From NCBI GenBank assembly GCA_043777755.1, contig JAYWHK010000211.1, forward strand, positions 1 to 8,336: a stretch of 8,336 nt of DNA, given 5' to 3'. Both the position numbers and the translations under genes were made by a program. Below the pieces are notes generated by a model. The model saw only the letters and a program-made list of their open reading frames with translations. It was not told where the DNA came from and ran no database searches. Source of the DNA: CANHEE01 sp043777755. GTDB taxonomy: Bacteria > Bacteroidota > Bacteroidia > Chitinophagales > Saprospiraceae. How positions within the stretch are numbered: position 1 is the stretch's first letter; each line of letters opens with the position of its first letter. Positions 1-6,090 of this stretch are shown here, piece by piece.

Positions 1-61
1 ACAGTATTTTGAAGATTTATAAAATATTTAAAATATTGAAAATCAATTATTTATAAAATAT

Positions 62-99
62 AGATTCAGATTCCCTTAGCTTAATGACATTGCCCTAAA
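62..99 (+). repeat. dispersed repeat element, copy 1, with hairpin to 104
   Basis: This copy matches 254-290 at about 34 of 38 aligned positions, including the identical 19-mer TTAATGACATTGCCCTAAA. It also forms a hairpin: 71-79 (TTCCCTTAG) pairs with 95-104 (CTAAAGGGAA) with one bulged A and a 15-nt loop. The 12-mer CCCTAAAGGGAA at 93-104 recurs inverted at 198-209. It looks like a short interspersed palindromic repeat unit rather than a promoter, but only one other full copy is in view. Confidence 0.6.
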
Positions 100-197
100 G
101 GGAATGACTCCTAAATGAATTGTTTTATTTGTTTTTTAGCAATAAAAATAATCGTTTTATTGGATAAAATTGGAAAAATTTACTTTTTTTGTCTGAG

Positions 198-215
198 TTC
201 CCTTTAGGGTAAGGG
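198..215. repeat. inverted fragment of the 5' repeat element
   Basis: TTCCCTTTAGGG at 198-209 is the exact reverse complement of 93-104. The stretch 200-215 could also form a small stem on its own (CCCTT/AAGGG). It lies between the two direct copies. Confidence 0.45.
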
Positions 216-253
216 CATCAGAAAGTAGATTTAGGTTGTTGAGCAAAGCATTT

Positions 254-290
254 AGAATCAAATTCCTTAGTTTAATGACATTGCCCTAAA
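254..290 (+). repeat. dispersed repeat element, copy 2
   Basis: This is the direct repeat of 62-99, displaced by 192 bp. It shares the 19-mer core at 272-290 but has lost the downstream GGGAA, so it no longer forms the hairpin seen in copy 1. It ends 44 bp before the start codon of the beta-barrel gene. Confidence 0.6.
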
Positions 291-334
291 TCCTTCAAAA
301 CACTAGTATCCTAAGAACTATTAAACTTTTTGCC

Positions 335-1075
335 ATGAAAAAAATATTATTTTTACTCCTATTTTTTAGCCAATTGGCTTTTGCTCAACAAAAAGATGGG
401 CGAGGTTTGGCAATTTTGGTGAATATGCACTACGGCTTGGGCTATCCAGGTCAAGATTTAGCTACTCGTTTTGGCAATCACTCGAGTACGGGCGGAGGTC
501 TTGAATTGATGACGGACAAAGGTCGTTGGATTTTAGGTACTGAATTTTCTTATATTTTTGGAAAAAAAGTAAAAGATAATCCTATTGCCAATTTGTACAA
601 TGTTGAAAATTTTATTTACGGCAATAACAGGGAACTGGGCGTACTTTTTCCTAGGGAAAGAGGTTTTGTAATGCAAGGTTATGTTGGAAAGTTAGTTCCA
701 ATTCACAAAAGTTCGGGTCGAGCTGGTCTGCGCATTACTTTGGGCGCTGGTTATATGCAGCACAAAATCAGAGTTCAAGACGATGGCAGCGCAATTGTGC
801 AAGTAGCTGGTGATTATCAAAAAGGCTATGATAGACTTACAGGAGGTTTTTCACTTACACAATCTATTGGTTATCAATATCTTAGCGAAAACAGACGCAT
901 CAATTTCATACTTTCTCTTGAAGCAAATCAAGGTTTTACAAAAAGCCTTCGTGATTGGGATTTTGCAACAAAAAGAAAAGACGATTCGGAAAGAAAAGAT
1001 TTTATCTTTGGCGCAAGAGCTACTTGGATTCTACCGTTTTATTTGGGCGATAATGGGGAAAGGGATTCTTACTAA
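335..1075 (+). CDS. outer-membrane beta-barrel protein, function unknown
   Basis: This 246-aa protein starts with a typical signal peptide: Lys2-Lys3, a hydrophobic stretch to about residue 14, and a probable cleavage after AFA at residue 17. The mature part alternates aromatic and hydrophobic residues with Gly-rich turns, ends in a WILPFYLG strand-like segment and lacks catalytic motifs. That fits an 8- to 10-strand outer-membrane barrel. Segments such as LGAGYMQHKIRVQD (136-149), GDYQKGYDRLTGG (159-171) and KRKDDSERKDF (213-223) match a conserved family of Bacteroidota hypothetical outer-membrane proteins that I recognise by pattern only. The first ATG after the AT-rich leader fits the signal peptide, so this start is likely. 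It stands alone, convergent with the next gene. The substrate or partner is unknown. Confidence 0.8.
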   Translation: MKKILFLLLFFSQLAFAQQKDGRGLAILVNMHYGLGYPGQDLATRFGNHSSTGGGLELMTDKGRWILGTEFSYIFGKKVKDNPIANLYNVENFIYGNNRELGVLFPRERGFVMQGYVGKLVPIHKSSGRAGLRITLGAGYMQHKIRVQDDGSAIVQVAGDYQKGYDRLTGGFSLTQSIGYQYLSENRRINFILSLEANQGFTKSLRDWDFATKRKDDSERKDFIFGARATWILPFYLGDNGERDSY

Positions 1076-1083
1076 AACGTAAC

Positions 1084-1169
1084 AACTTAGCGTATTTTTT
1101 TAACACGAATTTTCTCTAATTTCACTAATTTTATTAAAACTTTGTTTTAATTTTACACGTGGCTAAGTT
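1084..1169. repeat. imperfect inverted repeat in convergent intergenic region
   Basis: AACTTAGC at 1084-1091 is matched by GCTAAGTT at 1162-1169, flanking an AT-rich interior that includes the hairpin at 1133-1151 and the phrases AACACGAATTTT and TTTCACTAATTTT. This composition resembles degenerate dispersed intergenic repeats, but no second copy is in the window. Confidence 0.35.
1133..1151 (+). terminator. weak AT-only hairpin, possible terminator
   Basis: ATTAAAAC at 1133-1140 pairs perfectly with GTTTTAAT at 1144-1151 around a TTT loop, and TTT follows on the plus strand. It lies 58 nt past the beta-barrel stop and between converging genes. The stem is almost all A-T, so termination is only a suggestion. 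It lacks a T-run on the minus side. Confidence 0.35.
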
Positions 1170-1191
1170 CTTACATTAAAACAATATAATT

Positions 1192-2076
1192 CTAACAATC
1201 CTGCACTATTGTATCTCTATCCAACATGATTTCCAACATTTCACGGGCAATATTTGGATGTACGCCAGTACTTTGATGCGCAGCATTGGTTTGTTCCATT
1301 ACCTCCATTTTTAGAGAAGAATGAAGATGCAATGCCAAAAAATGATAAAAATTTTGTTGCTGACCGCAGTAACGCTTTTGTAATTCCGTCCAAATTTTTA
1401 AAGAAAAATCAGCTGAAAAACGTATAAAATCCTCTGTTAAAAGCATTTTAAAGTAATTGTACAACTCTGTATCGCTTTTTGAATAGGTTTCAAATAAAGC
1501 ATATTGCTCTGATTGTGAGTACTTCAAAAACGCTTCTGTCGCTTTGTCGCTTTTATTTTTTTCTTGCTTTTTAAGAACTTTCTCCAAATTGTCCTCTTGA
1601 TTTAAAATATTTTTCCATCTTGGATTAAATTCTGCCAACCATTGCGCTCGATTGCCACAAACATTTGCCACTGTATTGCGCCACTCGACCTTGCTGTACA
1701 CCATATCCAACAATTGCGGAATGACAATCGGATGAACTATTTTTTCCGCTTTTTCAAATATTTTCAAAGCAAAAAGCAACATTATTTTGTTGTCTTTTTT
1801 CAAATACGTCCAAAACATCGTATTTATTTTCTCACTGATGTAAGGTTTTTGCTCCTCAGGTGCGGTATTTGTTTTTTCTAAAAAAATAGCTGACTTAGCG
1901 GAAGTTTGATGAATTTGAAAAAATAAAGTGCTGATTTTCAAAAACTTATCTTCTTTTGTATAGTCACTTTGTACGATTCGGTCATATTGTTCATACATAG
2001 AAGTAGGAAGACTTTCCTTCGCAGGAAAACTTCTTTCCGTACCCAACATAGCCGTTTTTGCAATTTCTGAAAGCAT
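1192..2076 (-). CDS. short DUF5691-like protein
   Basis: This 294-aa soluble protein has no signal peptide or membrane segment. The N-terminal TAMLGTERS (8-16) and CGNRAQWLAEFNPRW (140-154) are the two signatures I associate with DUF5691, a helical-repeat family of unknown function usually found beside SWIM, MoxR AAA+ ATPase, DUF5682 and VWA-domain genes. Family members are typically nearer 450-550 aa. Here the usual middle helical repeats after the NPRW motif appear missing. Residues 214-262 (TEDFIRFSADFSLKIWTEL and on) may correspond to the family's C-terminal part, which would mean an internal shortening rather than simple truncation. None of the usual partner genes is next to it. The ATG at 2076 puts the TAMLGTE motif at the expected N-terminal position. 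No promoter box was found. Family assignment is moderately sure; function is unknown. Confidence 0.65.
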   Translation of the reverse strand: MLSEIAKTAMLGTERSFPAKESLPTSMYEQYDRIVQSDYTKEDKFLKISTLFFQIHQTSAKSAIFLEKTNTAPEEQKPYISEKINTMFWTYLKKDNKIMLLFALKIFEKAEKIVHPIVIPQLLDMVYSKVEWRNTVANVCGNRAQWLAEFNPRWKNILNQEDNLEKVLKKQEKNKSDKATEAFLKYSQSEQYALFETYSKSDTELYNYFKMLLTEDFIRFSADFSLKIWTELQKRYCGQQQNFYHFLALHLHSSLKMEVMEQTNAAHQSTGVHPNIAREMLEIMLDRDTIVQDC

Positions 2077-2112
2077 AGGGTTAATTTTTTATTTACCAAT
2101 TTTGTAATTTTG

Positions 2113-2201
2113 CACCACGGAGAAACGGAGAACACAGAGTTTGAAAAAAATTAGCCTTCGGCTAATTTTTTTGTCTCCGTGACCTCCGTTTCTCCGTGGT
2201 G
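2113..2201. repeat. 89-nt nested palindromic element
   Basis: The outer arms CACCACGGAGAAACGGAG (2113-2130) and 2184-2201 are perfect 18-bp inverted repeats. Inside them a partial match continues (CACAGAG against CTCCGTG), and the centre is the strong hairpin at 2144-2172. The whole unit can fold as one long stem. The CACGGAG/ACGGAG phrasing is typical of dispersed intergenic repeats, which suggests an inserted repeat carrying its own terminator. Confidence 0.65.
2144..2172 (-). terminator. bidirectional intrinsic terminator after the hydroxylase gene
   Basis: AAAAAAATTAGCC (2144-2156) and GGCTAATTTTTTT (2160-2172) are perfectly complementary around a TTC loop, giving a GC-topped stem with a T-run on both strands. 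It lies about 80 nt past the stop codon of the minus-strand hydroxylase gene and 68 nt upstream of the DUF5691-like start, so it most likely ends the rpn-hydroxylase transcript. Confidence 0.75.
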
Positions 2202-2250
2202 AAGAATAAAAATCTTCGATTTTTTGAATGCCAAATAGTTACGTTTTTTA

Positions 2251-3546
2251 CTAAAATTGAGTATTGCTCTTAAGAGAACTATTCGCAAGGGTTTGAGTTG
2301 TAAAATCACCACTACGAAGTACAAAATAGGCAACCGCAAGTGTCGAAATTAAAAAATAAGTAAGCATCAAATGCGTTCCATAAGGCATATATTCGTCAAT
2401 ATTAAACCAAGAACCAAGTCTATAAACCAAATACAAACCAAAAGCATTTTTTAAGATTTCATACAACAAAGCCTTTGGGTTTTTATCCATCAATTCGGTA
2501 AAACTATACACTGAGGCAAAAATAAATACGCCATAATACAACATATTTGGAAAACCAATCTTGGAAACTGTACCGTAAAAAAGCGTAACAATTCCAAAAA
2601 GGGTAATCAATTGAAAAAGCGACCAAATTTTCAGCGCAAGCGATGTTTTTGGCTCATATTTTTGATAAGAATAAACATCTTCGATTTTCGATACTGGATA
2701 AGCCGCTTCAACGTCCGCTGGTCGCCAACCCGTAGGTTTCCACCAAATTCGGAATTTGTCTGCAACATTTTTAGTGCGCCACGCATCAGCAATCAAAAGG
2801 AACAAATGTTGGAAATTTATCTTGATAGGATTCCACGTTTGCGCTGGTCGGGAAATGCCATAAACAGTTGGAATATTGGGTAATTCCTCTTGAAAAGTAC
2901 CAAAGAATTTATCCCAAACAATGAACACTTCGGATAAATTTTTATCCATATATTCTTGATTTACAGCGTGATGCACTCGGTGATGCGATGGTGTGACAAT
3001 GATGTGTTCCATGAATCCCATCTTTCCAATCAGTTCCGTATGGTACCAAAATTGACTAAACAAATGCAATGGTGCAACCACCGCAACAACTTGTGCTGGC
3101 ACGCCAAGTATCGCCGCAGGAATAAAGAAAAAAGTAAAAATATTGACAAAATAAGACACCGATTGGCGCAATGCGCAAGCCAAATTGAAATCTTCGCTGC
3201 TGTGGTGTATAGCGTGTTTGTTCCAAAAAAAGTTGATTTTATGCGACCAACGGTGTACCCAATAGCCCTTAAAATCTAAGACAATAAAAACAATTATATA
3301 CGTCAAAAATGTATTTTCTATGGAGAAAAAAGCAAATTTCTCCAATAAAAACGGGTAACTAATTATAGAAACACTTAAGCCAAGAACATCTTTGACGGAA
3401 TTGGTCATACCAGAACTCAAACTCGAAATAACATCCATCAGGCGCATCTGAGTTTTCCCCTTAAAATGAATAATCAATGCTTCGGCAATCACCAAAAGCA
3501 AAAAAATTGGTGATGCCACCATTAAAACTTTACCATAAGTTTCCAT
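2251..3546 (-). CDS. AGMO-like membrane fatty acid/sterol hydroxylase
   Basis: This 431-aa integral membrane diiron oxygenase has the histidine boxes of the fatty acid hydroxylase superfamily: HRWSH (98-102), HAIHH (111-115), and HHRVHH (188-193), with extra His161 and His169 between. The stretch HHSSEDFNLACALRQSV, then PSHHRVHH, DKN and WDKFFGTF (211-218), closely matches alkylglycerol monooxygenase (AGMO/TMEM195), which cleaves ether lipids using tetrahydrobiopterin in animals; human AGMO has a similar length (445 aa). Hydrophobic segments lie at about 8-27, 50-70, 78-97, 131-165, 308-350 and 366-410. The superfamily is sure; the substrate (ether lipid, sterol, carotenoid or fatty acid) is not shown. 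It starts 6 nt after the rpn stop on the same strand, so it is probably cotranscribed and translationally coupled. The first Met is chosen because it gives a complete first membrane helix. Confidence 0.85.
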   Translation of the reverse strand: METYGKVLMVASPIFLLLVIAEALIIHFKGKTQMRLMDVISSLSSGMTNSVKDVLGLSVSIISYPFLLEKFAFFSIENTFLTYIIVFIVLDFKGYWVHRWSHKINFFWNKHAIHHSSEDFNLACALRQSVSYFVNIFTFFFIPAAILGVPAQVVAVVAPLHLFSQFWYHTELIGKMGFMEHIIVTPSHHRVHHAVNQEYMDKNLSEVFIVWDKFFGTFQEELPNIPTVYGISRPAQTWNPIKINFQHLFLLIADAWRTKNVADKFRIWWKPTGWRPADVEAAYPVSKIEDVYSYQKYEPKTSLALKIWSLFQLITLFGIVTLFYGTVSKIGFPNMLYYGVFIFASVYSFTELMDKNPKALLYEILKNAFGLYLVYRLGSWFNIDEYMPYGTHLMLTYFLISTLAVAYFVLRSGDFTTQTLANSSLKSNTQF

Positions 3547-3552
3547 ATTACG

Positions 3553-3915
3553 CTAATCTTGTGATTTGGATAGTACATTGCCGACAAATTCTTCATCAAT
3601 CTCAAGTATTGAGGCGATTTGCTCTGTATTTAGGTTCATTTTCTCTTTCAAATTCAAGATAGAATGTACAAGCATTTTGAGTGCATCTTGTTTGTCTTTG
3701 AGTGCATCTTGTTTGTCTTTAAGCGCATCTTGTTTGTCTTTAAGCGCTTCTTGTAATTTGGCACTTGTATCAACGATTGATTGTCCAAAAAATTCAATAG
3801 AAGCTTGGTGCATAAAATCTTTCATGCCTTGACTAATTGTTCGCATATCTTCGCTTTTTTGTTGTTTTATAATAAAATTGTTGTATTCCGCTTCCAAATC
3901 GGGGCTTAATTGCAT
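3553..3915 (-). CDS. candidate internal small protein (RpnS-like)
   Basis: An in-frame ATG at residue 213 of the rpn gene would give a 120-aa protein holding the helical linker, the ALKDKQD repeats and the C-terminal tail, but no nuclease domain. It sits 11 nt after a perfect TATCTTTG box with a TTG 19 nt upstream (3927-3956, minus). This nearly copies the geometry of the gene at 6137, where the ATG is 12 nt after the same box. Rpn genes in other bacteria are known to encode such separately translated C-terminal antitoxins. Other in-frame ATGs (residues 236, 243 and 247) are alternatives; 236 is preceded by an A-rich stretch. The call rests on promoter-like sequence in AT-rich DNA and could be chance. 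Confidence 0.3.
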   Translation of the reverse strand: MQLSPDLEAEYNNFIIKQQKSEDMRTISQGMKDFMHQASIEFFGQSIVDTSAKLQEALKDKQDALKDKQDALKDKQDALKMLVHSILNLKEKMNLNTEQIASILEIDEEFVGNVLSKSQD

Positions 3916-4551
3916 CAAATCTTTTACAAAGATAAATAATTCCGTAGTTTTGTCAATAGAATATTGACGAGATTGTGCGATTTCATATACTTTTTCTTTG
4001 AAAGATAGCCTTTTACTTAAGTCCTCTGATGTCTGTAATGTAAATAAATTAGCCAGAACCACTATTGCAAACGGGTTAGAATCCGCAACCAATACCTCTT
4101 CCTTTTGTTTTGCAACAAGGTACGTATTGAACTGGTAACTCACTTTTGTACCGTAACTCTCATACTCGTACCTATCGTGGTTTTTAGGAATGGACTTGCC
4201 TGTATAAATAACAATTGCTGTGATTTCTTTGCCATATTTGTCCAATATTCTACGGTAATAAAGAAACATTCTCTCGTTTATTTTACCCTTTGTTTGGAAT
4301 TCAATATGAACGAAAATCCATTTTTCTTGCCCATTTTTTAATTTTAATTTTACCAATTTATCCAAAATATTTTTTATTTTCTCGTCCTCAACCATTTCAT
4401 AAAGTTCTTGCTCTAAAAACTCTGGTGGAACAGAAAAATCAACATCTTTATAAAGTTTGGGTAAAAAAAATTTGATAAAATCTTCTATCAAATTGGTTGT
4501 CACTATTTTCCAAGTGCCATCATAATCAATCCGAATTTGTGTTTTTCTCAT
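3553..4551 (-). CDS. Rpn-family PD-(D/E)XK nuclease with C-terminal heptad repeats
   Basis: This 332-aa protein belongs to the recombination-promoting nuclease / putative transposase family. The N-terminal nuclease domain shows the family pattern: a D64 (LDKLVKLKL), then the strand WIFVHIEFQ with E84-x-Q86, followed by ERMFLYYRRILDKYG (93-107) and AIVIYTG (112-118). Residues 160-235 are helical. Residues 269-289 are three exact copies of ALKDKQD (plus ALK), an even heptad predicted to form a long helix. The C-terminus LNTEQIASILEIDEEFVGNVL is the family's usual small tail. Such proteins promote recA-independent recombination, and some are phage-defence toxins held in check by a C-terminal fragment made from an internal start. 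It has its own promoter at 4580-4613 and is followed 6 nt on by the hydroxylase gene. Cellular role here is inferred. Confidence 0.85.
   Translation of the reverse strand: MRKTQIRIDYDGTWKIVTTNLIEDFIKFFLPKLYKDVDFSVPPEFLEQELYEMVEDEKIKNILDKLVKLKLKNGQEKWIFVHIEFQTKGKINERMFLYYRRILDKYGKEITAIVIYTGKSIPKNHDRYEYESYGTKVSYQFNTYLVAKQKEEVLVADSNPFAIVVLANLFTLQTSEDLSKRLSFKEKVYEIAQSRQYSIDKTTELFIFVKDLMQLSPDLEAEYNNFIIKQQKSEDMRTISQGMKDFMHQASIEFFGQSIVDTSAKLQEALKDKQDALKDKQDALKDKQDALKMLVHSILNLKEKMNLNTEQIASILEIDEEFVGNVLSKSQD
3676..3747 (-). repeat. in-frame 21-bp minisatellite in rpn
   Basis: Three tandem 21-bp units (3685-3747) plus a partial fourth (3676-3684) encode ALKDKQD three times and then ALK. The units are almost identical at the DNA level, differing at only a few bases, so the array is recent or kept uniform by slippage. 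A length divisible by three lets copy number change without breaking the frame. Confidence 0.9.
3927..3956 (-). promoter_or_regulatory. possible internal promoter within rpn
   Basis: On the minus strand TTG (3954-3956), a 19-nt spacer and TATCTTTG (3927-3934) match the Bacteroidota -33/-7 consensus. It lies inside rpn codons and points to the in-frame ATG at 3915. AT-rich coding DNA makes chance matches fairly likely. Confidence 0.35.
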
Positions 4552-4579
4552 TGTCTTGTTCCTGTTTTAATTTTCGCTA

Positions 4580-4613
4580 CAAAAATAACAAAAAAGACTC
4601 AAATCATTCACAA
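4580..4613 (-). promoter_or_regulatory. promoter of the rpn-hydroxylase operon
   Basis: On the minus strand TTG (4611-4613), a 23-nt spacer and TATTTTTG (4580-4587) fit TTG-N17-23-TAnnTTTG. The box ends 28 nt before the rpn ATG, leaving a short A/T-rich leader without a Shine-Dalgarno sequence. Confidence 0.55.
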
Positions 4614-4654
4614 AAAAGCAATTTTTTAGTTATTGTAAATAATTTGTGCAATTG

Positions 4655-4710
4655 AAGGTAGCACGAACTTTAGTTCGTGAAATCTCACGAACTAAAGTTC
4701 GTGCTACCTT
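4655..4710. repeat. 56-nt perfect palindromic repeat
   Basis: Two perfect 26-bp arms (4655-4680 and 4685-4710) flank a 4-nt AATC loop. Each arm itself contains the palindrome CACGAACTTTAGTTCGTG or its complement, so the CACGAACT half-site occurs four times. It can fold as one long hairpin or as two smaller ones. No T-run follows on either strand, so it is not a standard terminator. It overlaps the last codon and stop of the dehydrogenase-like gene and looks like an inserted dispersed repeat. Confidence 0.8.
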
Positions 4711-5903
4711 ACATAATCTGTTAAATATTCAAAAACAGGCGTTAATGCTCCATTATTGGTCATACACGCACCTTGTATAACGCCGCTATGCTCAATGTGA
4801 AGCAAATCGGGCAAAATATTTTCGATAAATTGTTTTCCAAAAAAGTCAGAAGCATCACGAGGCAACTCATTTGGAAGATTGTCAATAGACATTACATCTA
4901 CTGTATCTGGTAAAAATGGGTCTGTAACAGATTGATTGTGAGGAAGATAACCATAAACAGGCTCTGCAATCGTCGTTGCATAAAAAGTAGAAGGAACAGA
5001 AGCTATTGGCGCAATATCACAAGTTACGTCAGCGATAACTTTAATGCTAAAATCTTCTTTTTTCATGTCTTCCAAAGTAAAAAACTGCGGTGCTTGATTG
5101 TTCCAAAATATACCATTGATAAAAATATCCGATACCTTAGTGTACGCCTCAAAATTAGATTCAAACCTTTCAGGGTGATTGTAAAATTCGTTTTTTACAA
5201 AAGGTAAATTTTGCTTATTCTTGACATAATGACGGGCGTGCAATTGCGTAAAAACAGGCTCATCAAAGGTTTTATTTAAAAAATCAGATGGCGAAATTTC
5301 TCTAATACCCATATTGTCCAACACCTCAATTGCCCCATAAGCAACACGTCCATTTCCAGTCAAACAAATCTTAATATTGGGAAATTTCGTGCGCTTGTAT
5401 TCTGCTTTCAAAGCATCGTAATTGACTGATTCACAAGCTCTTGTAAGTTCAAAAGTATTCGTTTTTTTGCCATAAGTCCAAAGCGCATTGTGCGCACCTA
5501 CCATGCCTGCATAATGCCCAAAAGCAATCAAACGTGCGCCATGCACATCTTTCAAAACTTCATAGTCAATCATACGAATATTTTTTTGCAAAATAGCCTG
5601 CAACAACGGGCGATTATATACTTGTTTTTTTATAGTATGAGAAAAAAACAAATAAGTTTTATCCGCTATAAGATTTTCAATAGGCACTTCCTTGACACCC
5701 ATCAAAACTTCACATTTTGATAAATCACCACTGACGCACAAGCCTTCTCGACGATATTCATCATCTGAATAACAACGATCTGGCGAAGGCTCTATCACAA
5801 AATCAACTGTATAAATTTCTGAAATATAATGGCACTGACGAGGCGTGAGTGGAACACGGTTGTCAGGAGGACTTTTTCGCTCTCGAATGATTCCAATTTT
5901 CAT
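4704..5903 (-). CDS. saccharopine dehydrogenase-like NAD(P)-dependent oxidoreductase
   Basis: This 399-aa cytosolic enzyme belongs to the alanine dehydrogenase/transhydrogenase superfamily. The N-terminus IGIIRERKSPPDNRVPLTP is the family's opening. KEV at 71-73 and SHT at 88-90 place Lys71 and His89 where lysine-forming saccharopine dehydrogenase has its catalytic Lys and His. FGHYAGMVGAHNAL (128-141) and the Rossmann loop GNGRVAYG (183-190) bind the dinucleotide, and ADVTCDIAPIASVPSTF (291-307) is typical of the saccharopine branch. The likely reaction is NAD-linked interconversion of saccharopine with lysine and 2-oxoglutarate, but substrate use by bacterial members is not settled and no lysine genes are nearby. 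The start at 5903 fits the family exactly. The final Arg and the TAG stop come from the palindrome at 4655-4710, so the original C-terminus may have been altered. The leader contains a large hairpin. Confidence 0.8.
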   Translation of the reverse strand: MKIGIIRERKSPPDNRVPLTPRQCHYISEIYTVDFVIEPSPDRCYSDDEYRREGLCVSGDLSKCEVLMGVKEVPIENLIADKTYLFFSHTIKKQVYNRPLLQAILQKNIRMIDYEVLKDVHGARLIAFGHYAGMVGAHNALWTYGKKTNTFELTRACESVNYDALKAEYKRTKFPNIKICLTGNGRVAYGAIEVLDNMGIREISPSDFLNKTFDEPVFTQLHARHYVKNKQNLPFVKNEFYNHPERFESNFEAYTKVSDIFINGIFWNNQAPQFFTLEDMKKEDFSIKVIADVTCDIAPIASVPSTFYATTIAEPVYGYLPHNQSVTDPFLPDTVDVMSIDNLPNELPRDASDFFGKQFIENILPDLLHIEHSGVIQGACMTNNGALTPVFEYLTDYVR

Positions 5904-5947
5904 ATAAAACTATTGATGTGGTTGAAAAAATAGTGTGAATTTAAGCA

Positions 5948-6011
5948 GGCGCATCTAAATAAACAAGGTTATTTTATCGTTGTGATAAAAATAACCTTGT
6001 TTATTTGCGCC
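5948..6011 (-). promoter_or_regulatory. long hairpin in 5' leader of the dehydrogenase-like gene
   Basis: 5957-5978 pairs with 5984-6006 as a 22-bp stem with one extra A, closed by a 5-nt GTTGT loop. GGCGC (5948-5952) and GCGCC (6007-6011) extend it across a 4-nt bulge. It lies between the predicted promoter (6025-6051) and the start codon at 5903, so it would be transcribed as leader RNA. No T-run follows in either direction. It may be a regulatory or stabilising leader structure, or a palindromic repeat. Confidence 0.55.
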
Positions 6012-6024
6012 CAACTACTCATCA

Positions 6025-6051
6025 CAAAGATAGTTACTATTTCTGAGCCAA
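6025..6051 (-). promoter_or_regulatory. promoter of the dehydrogenase-like gene
   Basis: The minus strand reads TTG (6049-6051), a 16-nt spacer and TATCTTTG (6025-6032), a perfect -7 box with a spacer one nucleotide shorter than usual. It implies a leader of about 115 nt. Confidence 0.5.
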
Positions 6052-6090
6052 AAATAGTTTTTTTCAAAAGAAAAGTTTAAAAATCAACAT

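Larger units (their letters stand above)
1..334. other. gene-free AT-rich region with short repeats
   Basis: No reading frame of coding quality is seen on either strand, and no gene runs in from the left edge. The stretch holds a 13-nt AT-rich direct repeat (15-27 and 49-61), two copies of a roughly 38-nt element (62-99 and 254-290), a hairpin (71-104) and an inverted fragment of the element (198-209). No exact TAnnTTTG promoter box could be found in front of the gene at 335, so its promoter is unassigned. Confidence 0.6.

Noticed and set aside
1938..2135. Minus-strand ORF overlapping the start of the DUF5691-like gene
   Set aside because: It is another frame of the conserved TAMLGTERS region and starts inside the palindromic repeat.
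2151..2339. Minus-strand ORF running from the nested palindrome into the end of the hydroxylase gene
   Set aside because: It overlaps the hydroxylase C-terminus in another frame and is built partly from the terminator and the repeat arm; low-complexity and no motif.
3685..3747. Tandem repeats as a CRISPR array
   Set aside because: The units are contiguous without spacers, are 21 bp and in frame with a protein.
3566..3832. Plus-strand ORF with SASCLSL repeats opposite rpn
   Set aside because: It is the antisense of the 21-bp minisatellite in the rpn gene. The minus-strand frame has clear family motifs across its whole length.
5948..6011. Reading the long hairpin as an intrinsic terminator
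   Set aside because: No T-run follows on either strand, and the flanking genes diverge, so there is no transcript end here to terminate.
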